The notes under the pieces are model-generated. The model did no database searches and had not been told where the DNA came from. It saw nothing but the letters and a program-made list of their open reading frames with translations. Source: Nautilus pompilius (Eukaryota; Mollusca; Cephalopoda; Nautilida; Nautilidae). Taken from it: 64,000 bases of DNA. Below, one piece after another: positions 1 through 13,247 of this stretch (the stretch's first letter is position 1; each line of letters begins with the position of its first letter). The stretch lies in the NCBI GenBank assembly GCA_018389105.1, contig JACATO010001461.1, forward strand, positions 62,001 to 126,000. Direction: 5' to 3'. Made by a program: the position numbers and the translations under genes.

Positions 1-67
1 AAATTCTCGAAATTTAGAGAAAGTAAGCGAGTAGCTCGAAATCCCTTTATTTGTAACTAATAGGGGT

Positions 68-178
68 ATTTAGGTGGTGCGATGGACCAAAAACCTAGCA
101 AACAGGTCGGCGGCTCATCACCAGTTCTGGGCATCTGCACAATGTAAAACAACAACAACAACAAACAAATTGACGGAA
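68..178 (+). repeat. possible tRNA-derived SINE head with CAA-rich tail
   Basis: A box-A-like sequence (TGGTGCGATGG, 75-85) is followed about 49 bases later by a box-B-like GTTCTGGGC (near 124). The segment ends in a CAA-rich tail (about 147-170) of the kind that terminates many SINEs. It directly abuts the better SINE that begins near 179. Both boxes are imperfect, so this may be a decayed SINE, the left half of a composite element, or chance. No target-site duplication was recognised. Confidence 0.35.
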
Positions 179-480
179 ACTCCCGCTGGCTCAGCGGTCA
201 GGGTACAGGACAGCAAGGGCTGAGGGTCCGAGTTTGACTCCCAGTCGGAGTCGGCTCGGTCTGTTGGCTCTCTGGTATCGATTCTTCACCAGCCGGTCAT
301 GTGTTTTCTCCCACATATAAAAATGAAGAGTCCTGGCAGGGATTTCTCTCCGATCTCGGCAATGCTTGGCTATCGTGGCGCAGGATAACGCCCTCTAGCG
401 GATAAACTCGACACTACGCTTCCTCGCCAGGGTAGACTCTCTTGTAGAGACTGGTAAACGAAAACCAACCTAAAAACGTC
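179..480 (+). repeat. tRNA-derived SINE
   Basis: The first ~70 bases resemble a tRNA. Box A is TGGCTCAGCGG (187-197) and a box-B-like GTTTGACTC lies at 232-240, 45 bases downstream, which is the normal tRNA spacing. The 5' end starts about seven bases before box A, as in tRNA. A ~230-base tRNA-unrelated body follows, with a short A-rich end near 460-480. RNA polymerase III would transcribe an intact copy, and LINE machinery in trans would mobilise it. The body contains a CTCF-like GCCCTCTAGCGG (390-401). I did not find a second copy in this window, so family membership rests on the promoter layout alone. Confidence 0.6.
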
Positions 481-3400
481 TTTTACACAGAACCAATAGT
501 TTTCTGTTCTTATCTGCTATACTTTGATTCTATAGTGGCATAAATAATATCTCCTCGCAGGAATAACAAAGATATAATCAAGCAGCTCTGATGATTCTCT
601 TGATGGCAATTACGGGATACGTCGAATTATAAAGGTTGAAAGACGTTAATTGCACAAAAGGCATTTAATGCAATGAAAATGATTTATTTCTAAATACAGT
701 AATTAGATTTTATTAGATCAGCCGAGATAAAAGTGCTACATCATTACCTTTTCTGTGTCTATCTAAAGAGAACTCTAATAAATAATCGCGTGAGAAGAGT
801 TAAGTGATTATTGTTCATATACATTCACCGATGTGCGACCAGTGACTGCAGCAGGAACAGTGCAGGCCTCTAAGAACATCTACTTGGATTTGTACAACAT
901 GGTGTAGCCGTGAAGACAGAGACCAGGAATAAATAGACGGATTTAATACGTGCTGAAATTATTAAAATATTAATAGATAAATAAAGGGAGTGGGTTTTTA
1001 AAAAGGAAACTTCTCAGCTATACACAATGGTCAGAATGTCACTTGTAACATTTGATGTCGTTATAAATCCATTTTACTCTGAAAGCAATCAATAGCCTCA
1101 TCCATTACATTGTTTTTCTCCTAAAAGATCAAAAATAAAAATTTTAAAAGTATGATTTAGTGATATCTTGAGAATTCATCGTAAAAGCCAGACGGCGTCA
1201 GCTCGACGTGAAGTTTATAATTAGACCCTGTCCCTGCCAATGAATCACCGCTCCCAGTGAGAGGCGACCGCTTAAGGGCTGAGAGGATGGTCCGGTATTT
1301 GCTACTTTGTGTTCCTTCAAGACGAGGCCCTCGTCGTGTCGCGCAACGTGACGTCAGGATTACTCATTTCCTCCGTAAGGCCGCCGACAGACGAAGAACC
1401 ACGAAGGCTGAAGGAGCCGCCCTCCTTTCAGAAAGCGAGAACGTGAGGAGACCGGAAAGCGTGGAATGATCCAGAAGATGGGCGCGATAGATGGTGTCTG
1501 CTAAAATAAACTGGTCTTTTCAGAAAGACAGACAACATTAATCTTTACGTGTCCTATAATACCTGACGTACATGAAGAGCCCTATCTTTAAGTGGTATTT
1601 GTATGATAGAAGATAGCGGATTCCATGTCAATGCTAAGTGAATATAATCTTCGGACACCGTAGCGCAGTTAATAAAGAACAATATGACTGTTTGCTTAGA
1701 GTAATAACAAAAAAACACAGAGAGCGGAACTAGAGACAGATAATAAGTAGTAAAAATTAATAATAAAAGAATCCAAAATATTACATACTATAAAGAATAA
1801 ACAAAAAAGACACTTTATACTAGTTATTATTTTATTAATTAAAATGCATCCAATTCAATTATCTATAACTGGCAAAGTCTCTCGTAGCCCATAACTGGCA
1901 ATGATGCTTCTAGCGGACAACCGCAGCACTAGGCTTCTTTATCGGGGTTGTCTCTCTTGTAGGCATTCGTGTACGACCCAACAACTGACAATAAAGCAAA
2001 AAAGAACCATTTTACAAGGAGTTTGCATGACAGTGAATATGAAAAAAAGTAAATGTCATATAAATACCACGCAAAGACGGCATTTTTGGTTTTTATAACA
2101 GTCATTAAGTGAAGATTCTTCTTTTCATTTTAAATAATCTAATTATCTCTTCTGAATATGAGAGCGCTACGTGCTTTTTCACACTAAAAAATAAACTAAT
2201 ATTTCCACTCTGCATTTATATTCCGCGACCAAAGAGATACAGACAAATACAACTTTAAAAATCTTAATAATTAATGTCGGCTATTGACAGCACTACCACT
2301 AGTGAGGGGTATTATCACGTGTCATCGCAGAGTCGAGGATTAAGAGTCCTGGTTCACTTACTGATCCAAAATAGACTAGGAAGAAGAAGTACTCAGGGTC
2401 TCATAATCTCTCCCCCCAAAGTACGCTTGAGGTATAGGTTTTCCATGTGGGTTTATTGTAGCCAAAATTACCATGTTAAGTACTAAAGGAGAAATAAAGA
2501 AACTGGATTTATTTCTTGCGGTAATATGTTTCCAAATACAATTTCAACAGAGTTTCTATCTTCAAACTTATTTGGACGACGGTATTAAAATTTTTAAAAA
2601 TAGTTCAGCCTTAATTTAGTCAAAAAGTCGTCTATGAACAAAGATTCAGCCAAAACAAGAACAGTAATATTCTATACATATCCATTTAGTTACTGCCATA
2701 AGGAAACCTACATATTTGGGTGCAACTATGGATACTTAATGGAGGTATGGTTAAGAGACGCATTCGGCGATATTTGTCCGTTTACCCAAGGCTATCTGGT
2801 AGACCGTTCAGTGTAGGCGACAGGGTGCCAAAGATCTCCACAAGTCTCTGTGGCCATTATGATCGCGGGAAAGTGACTTGGAGTTGGGAGAGGGAGGGGG
2901 ATTCAATATGATGAAATTAACAGAAACTATCTCACGGATATGGAGAAAATTGGACCAGATGGCGATTATAAAGATTAAAATCTCGTTTATTCAGCAACAA
3001 GCAGGGCAGACAAAGGTTCTTCGCGCTGTAAAAGATGGATGTCCCACCGAGTATTTACGTAAAGGATTGCTCCCTATTTATCCTTTCCTTTTATTTTCCG
3101 TTTCCCTAAACAAATAACATGAGGTAATAATAGGTAACCAAATTATTATGACAAGGCACTGTATATCGATTATTAATCCGTGCTGTATTCATGGAAGACC
3201 GTATTTGCATTACATTTATTCTTTTTTTTTAAAAGTTAAATGCCACGGTGTAAGTATCGTATTTTCTCCTTTAAGGCTGTCAGTAAAAGTGAAGGCAACC
3301 TGAGTATTTTAGTGAGACCAGTTTTCCTCAATGCCGGGCAAAGGGTTACTAAAAGAAACGATAGGTGCAAAGAGACGAGGTAATAATCACTTTGAGAACA

Positions 3401-6400
3401 AAACCTGTCCGTGAATCGATCTGCGTACCTTTTTGTTTGTTTAATCTCGAAATACCGAATGCAGCGTCACATTTATAGTTGGTGGCGACCATTTAATGGA
3501 TTTCACAGGAGGCGCTGCGGCGGAAATAGAGGGCGCGATCTGTATTTTGAATAAAGAATGGTTTGGATAAAACTGTTGCGTTTGTAATTAAAAGATTTGT
3601 CAAAGTATTTCCAGTCTTGTTCATTTACAATTCTTTAGTTTGAATTTTGTGCGAGCAATACAGTAAAAAAAAAATAAAAAGAAATAGTATTTTATTTATA
3701 TTTGTGAGAGGATACCCGAAAAAAAAGAAAAGAGAAGAGAGATGTCAGGACCTTTTTACATACGCCAAGGGGGCAGGAGCTATAGATGGACACAAAGATA
3801 GATGCTCCGTGATAAACCTGACAGAAGTGTTGATCGCTAGGCATATCATGAACATAAGAATGTGCGATCTATAAAAACCATTTTGCATAGAGCAGATTTT
3901 AATTTTGATTTCACAAGTTTACACAATAGAAAGGTCGACTGAAAATATGAGAGAACGAACACAGGCGAATCCAAGAAAACTATTGCCGTATACTTTAGAG
4001 CAACCATAGCAATAGAAAGATGCATGGTGAAAACCGGAAGAGAAAGTTGTTATGGGTTGGGAGGCAGACATTGTGTTACCCCGGTTATAGTGGCTCACTC
4101 AAACCTGTCCTATGTACAATAATTTCTCGATATACGAGGTAGATGTGCTCCTGGAGCTTTGTTCGTTATATTGAATAACTTATAACACTGGTACTATGAG
4201 GATGTATTCCTAGTCATTGTATTTACATTTCATACTTGAAATTAATATTTTATTTTTTACTGTGCAGAACTTCAATTAAAAACAGGCATAAATAAAAGAA
4301 ACAAAGAGCCATTGTATTTATTATTTAAAAACAAAAAACAAACAGGGAAAGATGAAAATAAATAAATGCCACAGACATGAATACCGACCTCCTGGTGGAC
4401 ACCGAACAGTGTCAGATTTCAACGGTACTATGACCAGCGAGCACCAGGCCAGACTAACCCACCGTTTTGCTTGTTACTTCCGGGTGTCCAGAGCAGAATA
4501 CAAAGGTGAGTGGTTCGCTAAGAAACTACTGTTTAAGAAATGCTCCGAGCTCCAAGCAGGACCTTTCCCCGAAGCTCTGCAATGTCGATATTTTCCTGGG
4601 AAATTGTCGACGCCTTTATCTCTGCATTTCTGGTAATTTCTGTCTCGAGACCGTAAATTTTGACAGCTGCTCTGTTTTCTTATGCTGCATCTACCAGCAG
4701 CCTTGTCCAGTTTAGTCGCCTTGATTTCTCTCACCTGGTCGTCGTTTTTAGCGCCCTCTAGCGCACCGATAGATGATAGTCCTGGCAAATTTTCCAGCGG
4801 AAATACCCTCCTTCCGTATTGCGTCTGTGTGTATGTATTCATTCTTAGCGACAACAAGACATCTTGAAATAGGGTTCATTACATATTCGGCAATTTGGAT
4901 CAGCCATTTTTAAAAAACAAAATATTGTTCTGGTTTGCTCAGGCGCCTACGAGTATCAGACCTTCCGGTTTCTGCTGAATCCTAAACTTCTCAGCCAACG
5001 ACGAGATTTTCGCTCTGCTCGACCTTGTCGACTATGGACCGTGGATATCTTTTACTTCAAACTCGTCCTTTATTTGTGCAAGCGTCTGTTTCTTGACTTA
5101 TTGCACGTCCATTTTTCTTTCTGTGTCAGTCTTGTTCTTTATTTCCTTATTTATCTGCTTGCTATTCTTCTCCTCTATTTGAAGACAAACTAAACACCCC
5201 CCTCCCCCTTAACCAGGTATTAGTAAGTGATTTAGACAAAACACATGCTGAGAATTTCGTTAGTTTTGGATCTTATCCCTGACGTTTTCCAGCCAGACTA
5301 AGTAAGTTTAATATTTTTCTTGTTGATTTGTCATTTTAAATGCTTCGAATCTGGAAGCTCCAGAATAACCTGCATCGTTTTGTCTTTACAGGCGAAACTA
5401 GCAGCAAGTCCCTCACTAGAGTGTACATCTCTCGTGTGCGCCCGTTGGTGGGATTAGCGGAAGGGCGAGGCTGTGTATGCTGCTTTACAAGGAAACCAGA
5501 AAATGGGTAATGGCGTGAGCGAAAGGTGCAGATAGTTGGCTCCCAATAAATCCCGTTATGTAGACAAATTCTTGCCGAATGCCAGCCGGAAAATAATTTT
5601 AAAATTTTTAAAAAACAAAACAACAACAAATAGACGACGGCGCGACCAGACACTTTCCGGTTGTCGTAAATGGGGATGCTGATAACGTTATGGATCTTTC
5701 AGGATGACTTAACGCCAGATACTCTCATACGACGACGACGACGATGATAATGATGATACTAAAATGTATCAGAAGGAAAGAATGCCGGATTTTTTTCTTA
5801 CGAAGCGATGCTGAACAACATAGTCGACAGTTGCTCTCTCTCGAACAAATCAATACGGACGATTTCCAAGCTGCTACTCTGCGGAAGTAAAAAAGACAAA
5901 CAACAAAAAAAAAAATTAGTTACGCGGATTTTCAGGAAAAATGCAAAAATCCTCTATTTAAAGCGACATATTTTCCTTACTTTTTTTTTTTTTTTTTACA
6001 GACAAGCTGAATTGCTCCGTAGCCTCCTCGCGGGAACTTTCGGTGATGCGAGAGCACTGATTGATTTTTTGACGGCTCTCGAAGGGGGTTTTCTACTTGT
6101 TTTTTTTTTGGAGAATATTAAAACTCGCAGGCGCGCGCACGCGCTGGACGGACTTAAAGTCATTATCTGCTGAATGCCGTGTTTCGGTAGGCTGCTGGCT
6201 TCCAGTAGAACCTTTAACTCGCCGCTGACAGCCCGGCGCACGATTTCTGACAACAAGGGGAGGGGGAACTAACTCCGCCACGCACTTTCCAAAGGTTTCG
6301 CGTTTCAGTTTGTTGAAAATTCACAACAGGACGAATTTAGAATATAAGAAAAGTATCCAGTGGTTCCAGCCATTTTCCTCTGGACAAAGGCTCACATCTC

Positions 6401-6521
6401 GATCCTGCCAACCAAGGCGCTGAGGAGCCCGTTTTACATTGAAAGTACATTTCAGAAAGACTCGCTTGTCTTTTATTAAGCGGACTTCAACATCAAATAT
6501 ACTTTTCATGCCAAGCAATAG
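481..6521. other. unique AT-rich intergenic DNA, no gene recognised
   Basis: Reading frames are short and none resembles a known protein. A repeat-poor, CpG-containing island spans about 1190-1480 and includes a TGACGTCA palindrome at 1349-1356. A second CTCF-like site (TAGCGCCCTCTAGCGCAC) lies at 4749-4766. The longest open frame is on the minus strand at 4474-4857 (127 codons). It has no recognisable motif and overlaps open frames on the other strand, so it is not called. Short A/T runs and a small GAC/GAT triplet patch (about 5730-5755) are present. Confidence 0.5.
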
Positions 6522-6551
6522 ATAATAATATTAATAATATTAATAATAATA

Positions 6552-6592
<41 letters not shown>

Positions 6593-6643
6593 TAATAATT
6601 AATAATAATAATAATAATAATAAATAATAATAATATAATAATA
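6522..6643. repeat. AAT trinucleotide microsatellite (interrupted)
   Basis: About 120 bases of AAT/ATA units with small interruptions that break the phase (for example AATATAATAATA). A simple repeat with no coding meaning. Confidence 0.95.
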
Positions 6644-7531
6644 TGCCCTTTTCTGACTAGAAAGGTTCGGCATCAGACAAGGGTACGATATGACGCCATT
6701 TTAGTTTCTCATTTTTTTAAAATCTATTTGGGCTAAAGGGTTAAAAAAAAATAAACCCTGAAGGGAAAAAGTCGATTTCATCACCGATAACTCGAGGAAT
6801 GACCTCGATGAAGCGCAATTTGTGTTAATCACTTACCACTCATTAATCTAATCAAAGCACGTGCTCCTTTAAAAACTGATTATAATAAAGCTGGAAAACA
6901 ATTGGAAGTACAAACGAATTATTAATATTATTTTTCTTTTTAGAAAATTTGTGTGGAGTAGTCTAAATTATAGGAATTCACGTGACTAAGTGGAAGTTTG
7001 GCTGCCTTAATGGCACAGGACAGTTCTTGCGATTTGTAGCAAATTCGTTTCGTTCTATTTGAATCTCCATTTGCAACTACAACGACCCGCACTGATTGAG
7101 ACTTTTACTTCTGTGGGTTCGTATCTCCAGCGAGTGATTACGGCCTTAACAGGGAGAACCCGTCCAGTAGTATAATGTTTTGTACAAACATGTTTAGTAT
7201 GTATAATATTTCTTCATGAAAGATCTTCAAAATAAATATCATTTTCGTACTAAACGATTGTATAATATTAGGAGTTCTAATAAAATATGTGAATATATTT
7301 ACTGTCCTCGTATAAAAGATGAATACAAATATCGTTTTTGTGTAAAAACAAGTCCACAAATTTATTAGTTTTGTATAAATGTTTATATTCATTCGTATAA
7401 CTTTAAACTATCTTTCCGAATAGTGTAAGGAAGTTAATGCTATTTTGTAACTTTTACTGCGTTTACCGAATCTTTCAAATAATTATTTTAAATAAGGAAA
7501 GACTCTTACAAAAAAAAAAAAAAAGGTTTCC
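6644..7531. other. AT-rich intergenic DNA, nothing recognised
   Basis: No gene, tRNA or transposon recognised. Around 7190-7390 the sequence shows loose internal repetition of phrases like TTTGTACAAA and GTATAAA. This gives an 84-codon minus-strand open frame of low-complexity composition (I, F, T, N), which is not convincing as a gene. Confidence 0.5.
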
Positions 7532-7709
7532 GGAAGTGTTCTACGACATGACAGGAGTTATCTCCCAGAAGATTTCCGGAAGTGTTCTACGACATGACAG
7601 GAGTTATCTTCCAAAAGTTTGCAGGAAGTGTTCTACGACATGGCAGGAGTTATCTCCCAGAAGATTGCCGGAAGTGTTCTACGACACGGCAGGAGTTATC
7701 TCCCAGAAA
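7532..7709. repeat. 46-bp minisatellite, four copies
   Basis: GGAAGTGTTCTACGAC recurs at 7532, 7578, 7624 and 7670, exactly 46 bases apart. The copies are about 90 percent identical by eye and contain GGAGTTATCTCCCAGAA in their second half. Because 46 is not a multiple of three, the open frame running across the array (7437-7799) reads each copy in a different frame, which argues against coding. An A14-type run (about 7510-7524) sits immediately before the first copy. Confidence 0.92.
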
Positions 7710-9290
7710 ACCGCTCCTAATGTAAGAAATATGCGAATTAGCTTGAATTATTATATATGGAGCGATGTTCACGCTCTTATCATCGCAAACAATGTTTAAT
7801 TCTGATGAATTATGCAACGGTGGGGTAATTACTTTTCGCTCGCATGCGGGCAGGATCTTGACAGCGGTAAAAATGTATAATGCATGTCTTTGGAATGAAT
7901 GTAAGCTCCCCTTTCTCGGCAGACATTTTCAAGACAGAGTTATCAGGGTTAGGGATTTCTACATTTGCCAGGCAGAAATTAGAGCGGCGTCGTCACCTGT
8001 TATTCTTTTGTATTCGTGAATGTTGGCGTCAATTACAGGTGTTCGCAAAAACGAATTTGTTGACAAAGGAAACTCCCTTATTTTCCCTCCTCTTTCTTAA
8101 TTTCTGATAAAAAAAGAGAGAAAAAAATGTGTTTTTGATAAACCAACTCTCTGGAGGTTTTCGTAGATGCAGCGTGTGGAGAGAGAGCGCTGCTAAGCAA
8201 CGTCTTTTTTAAAATTATTACCGCTGTTTTAAAAAGAAAGCACGAAAATGAAAGTTCAGATGTATTTTTTTAGTCGATCCTGCAAATCAATCTTTTCAAT
8301 TCTTGCTTTGTTTCGCGTTATTCGTTGTTCTATATATATTCCACCCAGGAATATTCATTGTTCTTGTCTATTCGTTGTCCTCGTTGTAATTACAAAAATC
8401 ATCTTTCTTCCCCGACGCCGCCCCCTCCAGCCAGCCGGGAATGCTGCACTTTTTCAATAAAATTACCATAAAGAGTTTCGTCGGAGCAATTATCTGGCAG
8501 ATTGGATTTTGTAAGCGAACTTGGCAAAAGGCGACAGGCAATTTAGTCAAACTATCGCCAATTACAGCAGTCGGCGAAGAATTCAAAATACAGGTTTTTC
8601 TGTCTGGACGAGGCCACTAGTAAGTAACCTTTGTGACTGTACTAATGTCTTGTGTCTTGGTGAGGAAACAAAGGGGGACGAGTAATGACGCGTCGACCCG
8701 CTGAAGTTTACTGCGCCTACACGAAGGCGAATTCGTAGAACAAGATGAGTTCCTCACCCTGGCAGACAAATGCAGGCACGTCAATAAAGTGAGCATGAAG
8801 CAGCATGTCCTGGCCAGACCTTGTGTGGCAGGGTTACCAAAGCAATTAGCAAATAAGCTGTATAAAACATGGATGTAGTATTTAAACAGTCACGTGCTGA
8901 TATACTTCTAACCATATACGCTAATACGTTGATCAGCTATGGTCGCCAGTGCATTCAGATTTGTTCGAATGTTATACATTATTTCCATCTTATGCATCAT
9001 TTGCGGCATCTTTAATTAAATTTCTTTCTTCCGGTTTTCTTTAGAATTTCCTTTTTTTTTTTGTTTGTTTACCTTTTAAAACCTAATAATTCCGAGAATC
9101 CCTTCCGTAACGGAATATTTTCGATAAGTAAAGCAAAAATAGTTTGTGTTTTTTTAAAAAAAATTATTAAGATTGGTTATTTTCATTAGTGCAGTGAGGC
9201 GGCGCTGCTTCTTCTGGTTTGGCCAAATGTAGTTTTAGACATTCTCTCCTGCGGTAAAAAGTGCGAATACACATTCGTAGCTTCTTCTCC
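7710..9290. other. intergenic DNA, nothing recognised
   Basis: Mixed-composition unique sequence. Open frames of 70-84 codons at 7765-8019 and 8248-8460 show no family resemblance and no supporting codon signal. No repeats beyond short homopolymers. Confidence 0.45.
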
Positions 9291-9322
9291 ATCTCTCTCC
9301 TCATCTCTCTCTCTCTCTCTCC

Positions 9323-9356
<34 letters not shown>
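9291..9356. repeat. CT dinucleotide microsatellite (interrupted)
   Basis: TC/CT units with CCCTCC interruptions. They produce spurious RERERE open frames on the minus strand. Confidence 0.95.
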
Positions 9357-9358
<2 letters not shown>

Positions 9359-12300
9359 CATTTTTTTTTGGAAGAAAAATACGTAGACTCATTATCATTT
9401 AAATCGAACTAGCTGACCCCAGAGGCTAAGCATGGCCACATGCCTTAATTCGCAATCAGGGTGCCATATCACATCATTCCGACGGATCAGCGTTTCACCC
9501 ACTCCATATTTTGCAATATTGCACATACGCATATTTAACGACATCTGTATTTTATACGTCGGTTTAGTGTAGGCTACTCGCGCTTATCGTAATGGCGGCG
9601 ACAAGTTCTGGCTGAGTTTGCCCGCTCACGTGACTTTCCATTTTTTTTTCTGTTATAGCCGTTTCCACCAGAGACATTAATATTGATCCTCGCATGCACT
9701 TTAAATACTCTATCAATAAGACTGATATTTTACTCGTCATTTCAACAATTAAGAAAAAAAAAATACATGCATACCATTTTTCTTTCAAAATTTGAAACTT
9801 TCGTTATTCGCCATAAAATATCTGTACCGAGGGAAAGCAAATAAACACAGGAATCCCGTCAAATGGGTTTATTAGACTTTTCACTTTCGAGTATGAACGC
9901 AAACACCGGATTAAGGGACGACAGCATCAACGTGTGTTCGAAATCCAAATATTTTCCATCATCAAGTATTTGTTCTTACAAATGAAAGCCATTGTTTTCT
10001 TTCTTAAAGGACATCCTTCATCCTCGCAGTGTTTCCGTCACCTACTGAAGTATTTACTGCCCACCCATGTCTTTGGTGTCGTCGTCACGTTTCATGAATC
10101 TTACAGGCTGATCGTTCGTTCTGTTAGAAAAATCGAGGTTTGGAAACATCGATGAATGCAGCTGCAGGAGTCGCAGGTGGCGCAGTAAGTTAAAGTTTTG
10201 GTTTCACTGCAACATTCCAATGGCAGCCACCAGGTGTCACTCTCGACATCACGTAAAAGCATCTACTGCATTAAATAGCAGAATTCCAAACCAGGAAATC
10301 ACCAAAGTTCGATGATGGCGACCTGAGATATTAACTAAAACAAAGACTTGTTAGAGAGGTGTTTTACTCTTAATAAGATGATTGGAAAAATGCGCGAACC
10401 AATCTCGTAACCTCTGTAAGATGGCGTCAGTTTCGCTTACGATTTTGAGTGTGCGATAGTGGAAAAACAGGAAATTATCTCGCCTAACCGGAAATTATGC
10501 GGCTCACTGATCACCTTTGAAGATTTAATCCGGATTCAAGATAAAGATTCTTAGTTTTGAACGTTTGGCCGGCTAGAAACGTATATTTTCATATCCACAC
10601 AGATGTAGCATATCTAATGATAAATCACCTTCCTTGCCTCCCATATATATGACGGTTTCTAAAACGTTTTGTAAAAAGTAAAGGAGAAGAATTTCCTAGA
10701 AATTTGAAATAACCTAAAATTGAGATTTTTTCAAATTAAATTTAAGAGATGGAATAATAATCTTTATAGATTCTGAAGCCCTTCTCTTAGAAACTTATGC
10801 TGCCCACAATATTTATATAGAAGACCTAAAACGAATAAAGTTTTAGAACATTAAAAAAATTAATCATTATTTAAATAAGCTAATCTGGGAATGTTTGTAT
10901 TTCTGACCGCCTCGCTGTCACATATCTGGCAATAAAACTAAGTATAACACACGTGGTAGTGTAATATATGTAAAATAATTAATACATATTGGTTTATAAT
11001 ATATATAGTTATTATCACTCTCTATTTAATTTGGATATGTATTTAGTGTATGAAGAGTTGCATAAACCAAGATTGATTAGAGCTTTCTATTTTGACTTAT
11101 AGCCGCGGCCAAAAATTTTGCATCATTCTAAATTTTTTTTTTTACAGTTCGCCTCATGGAGATGAGATGAATCTGTCCAACTCCGGTGGCAGCGTCACGT
11201 TGACGTCTCGGAGCGCGTGACGCTTTGCGGTTTTCTAGACCTAAACTGGAAAACGTGACAGTCTCGAAATCTAACAGGTGAACACGTGATTTCTCGAGAA
11301 CGTTAGCGCCAAGTGCGACCAGAGAATTAGAAGGGGGTCGCGTGTGCAGCGTCAAAGTTTGATTTGAAGGTAGGTTTTGTTGTTGCTATTTCCTTGGGGG
11401 GGGGCAAAACGTCTGTCCGCCAAGTCTGTCTGTGAGTCAGCCTGTGAAGAACGTCGGGCGGAGATTTGAATTCCGTTGTCTTTGCTTACGAAGGAATGCA
11501 ATTTTCCTACGTGAAGAAGAGAGAAGTGTGGGAGACAGACCGGCGTGCACCACGACACGCACTTGTTAGCAGCCCTGCGCTTTTTCTCTGGGGTGAAAAC
11601 TCGAACAGCTTCTCAGGTTGGAAATCTGAGAAAAAGAAAGTCAAATTCTGAATATAAAATTATTACCTCTCGAGTACATATTTTCTCGGAGGCATTACCG
11701 GCTAAGGCAATTATTTTCACAACCTGATTTATCCTTGTTTTCCCTACCCGTGGCGCCGTTCTTACCAAAATAGATCATCCCTGCGATCTCAGGCTCGGGT
11801 TTTGTAAATAGCTTCCGGGTTAGAACGTTCAGTCCGTTCCAGCAAAGCTCTGTTCCCACCCGCGGGGAGCAGATCTGTGGCAAATTGAGGAATTGCAGCC
11901 ATGGAGAAGTAAGTAGCAAACACGAGGAACCGTCGTGTTAAATTCCCCTAGGATCCGTTTTCGTGACAGTCGGTCGCCTTCCTCCGTTCATGTTTCTGAC
12001 TGGGTCTCGTGAGATCTCGCGTCCACCCGCAGATCTGTAATAGACGGACGTCCTTATTCGAGACGAACAGGTGCGTTAATAAACATCAAGAAACAAGGAA
12101 AAAAGTAACCTATAAAACGTTGAAAAAAGCCTAGTACAAAATAAAACGACAGAAAATAGAAAGTTTTGTCAAGATAAGGAACCAGATCTAAAACAAATTT
12201 AGAACCCCGCCTTTGTAGGCTGAGGTAAATGACGCAGTTTGTTTTAGATCTGATGATGACGTTCGCAGAAATAGTGAGATTGATTTCTGCTCAAGAGAAA

Positions 12301-13219
12301 ACAACAACTAAAGGGCTGCTGCTGTTGAAGACCATATGGGATGAGAGTTAATTCGTGGCTCCGAGACTGACTGGAACCTTTTATGATTCTGCGATACTCT
12401 ACCCATCCGGCTACCGACTCGATCCGGCAAACATTGTGCCCACAGGCGCTGTCTGCCCGCACAGATAACGTGCCCACCTGGGAAGCACCCAACAGGGGAT
12501 CCTGTTGACCGGGTGAAGCGAAGGGTCGGTGCCACAAGGGCAAACCGAGTTGCTAGCGAAGTTACACGGCCAACCGACCAGAGGATGAATGCGGCACGGA
12601 TCCCAGCTGAGAATATCTGTACAGCGACCGATCAGATAAGAACTCACGAGAAGAGTATGCTTCAACTATTCTCTTTGTGTTTACTCGTATGTTATTGGTA
12701 AACATTTATGTGATGCTAGAAGAAGAATTTAGCCCAGAAAGGAAATTTATTCACACCACTTGTTACAAAATTAACAACGAAAGTACTAATTAAAAAAAAT
12801 AATAATAAGAATACAGAAAATGGTAAAGATTCCCAAGTGATTCAATAGGTTAAATGGGTGATCAAGAATTAATAACACGTAAGCAACCAAAAGGCTGCTG
12901 TTTCGAGATCAGTATGCGACACTGCAAAATAGCTCAGCTTTAAATGTAATCAAGGCCGATATCTTCGCACCGAGAGCAGTCTATCTTAGGGCTTAGCTGG
13001 TGGGGACGGCTGGGAATGCTTGTCGAAACGGTTTATTAGCTGGTTTATTTATTAGTAGTAAGGAGGCGGGAATACCTCGTGTATTTCCACGGATAACTGA
13101 GTTCACCAATAGATTTTGTCACATTGATGTCGAAGAGCTAAATTAGAATTAGCTTAGTTATTTAAAAATCAACATAAGCAGTCTGTAAATGTTTGACAAT
13201 TATTAAATCCTATTGAATA
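9357..13219. other. unique intergenic DNA with a hairpin near 12.2 kb
   Basis: No gene recognised. Between about 10,150 and 10,550 the sequence is less AT-rich and repeat-poor. Overlapping short frames at 11,352-11,730 and 12,244-12,701 on both strands have ordinary shadow character. A G8 run lies at about 11,396-11,404. Confidence 0.45.
12183..12252. repeat. inverted repeat / hairpin, 17-bp arms
   Basis: The left arm CAGATCTAAAACAAATT (12,183-12,199) and right arm AGTTTGTTTTAGATCTG (12,236-12,252) are reverse complements at 16 of 17 positions. The loop is 36 bases. This could be the core of a very small foldback element or a cruciform-forming site. No target duplication was identified. Confidence 0.8.
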
Positions 13220-13247
13220 GGAGAGAGAGGGAGAGAGAGAGGAGATG

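Noticed and set aside
4474-4857. 127-codon minus-strand frame
   Set aside because: No recognisable motif, overlapped by frames on the other strand, no promoter or splice support.
7072-7130. Box-B-like GGTTCGTATC suggesting another SINE
   Set aside because: No matching box A upstream and no SINE body similar to that at 179-480.
7437-7799. 120-codon frame across the 46-bp minisatellite
   Set aside because: The unit length is not a multiple of three, so the translated repeats change frame from copy to copy.
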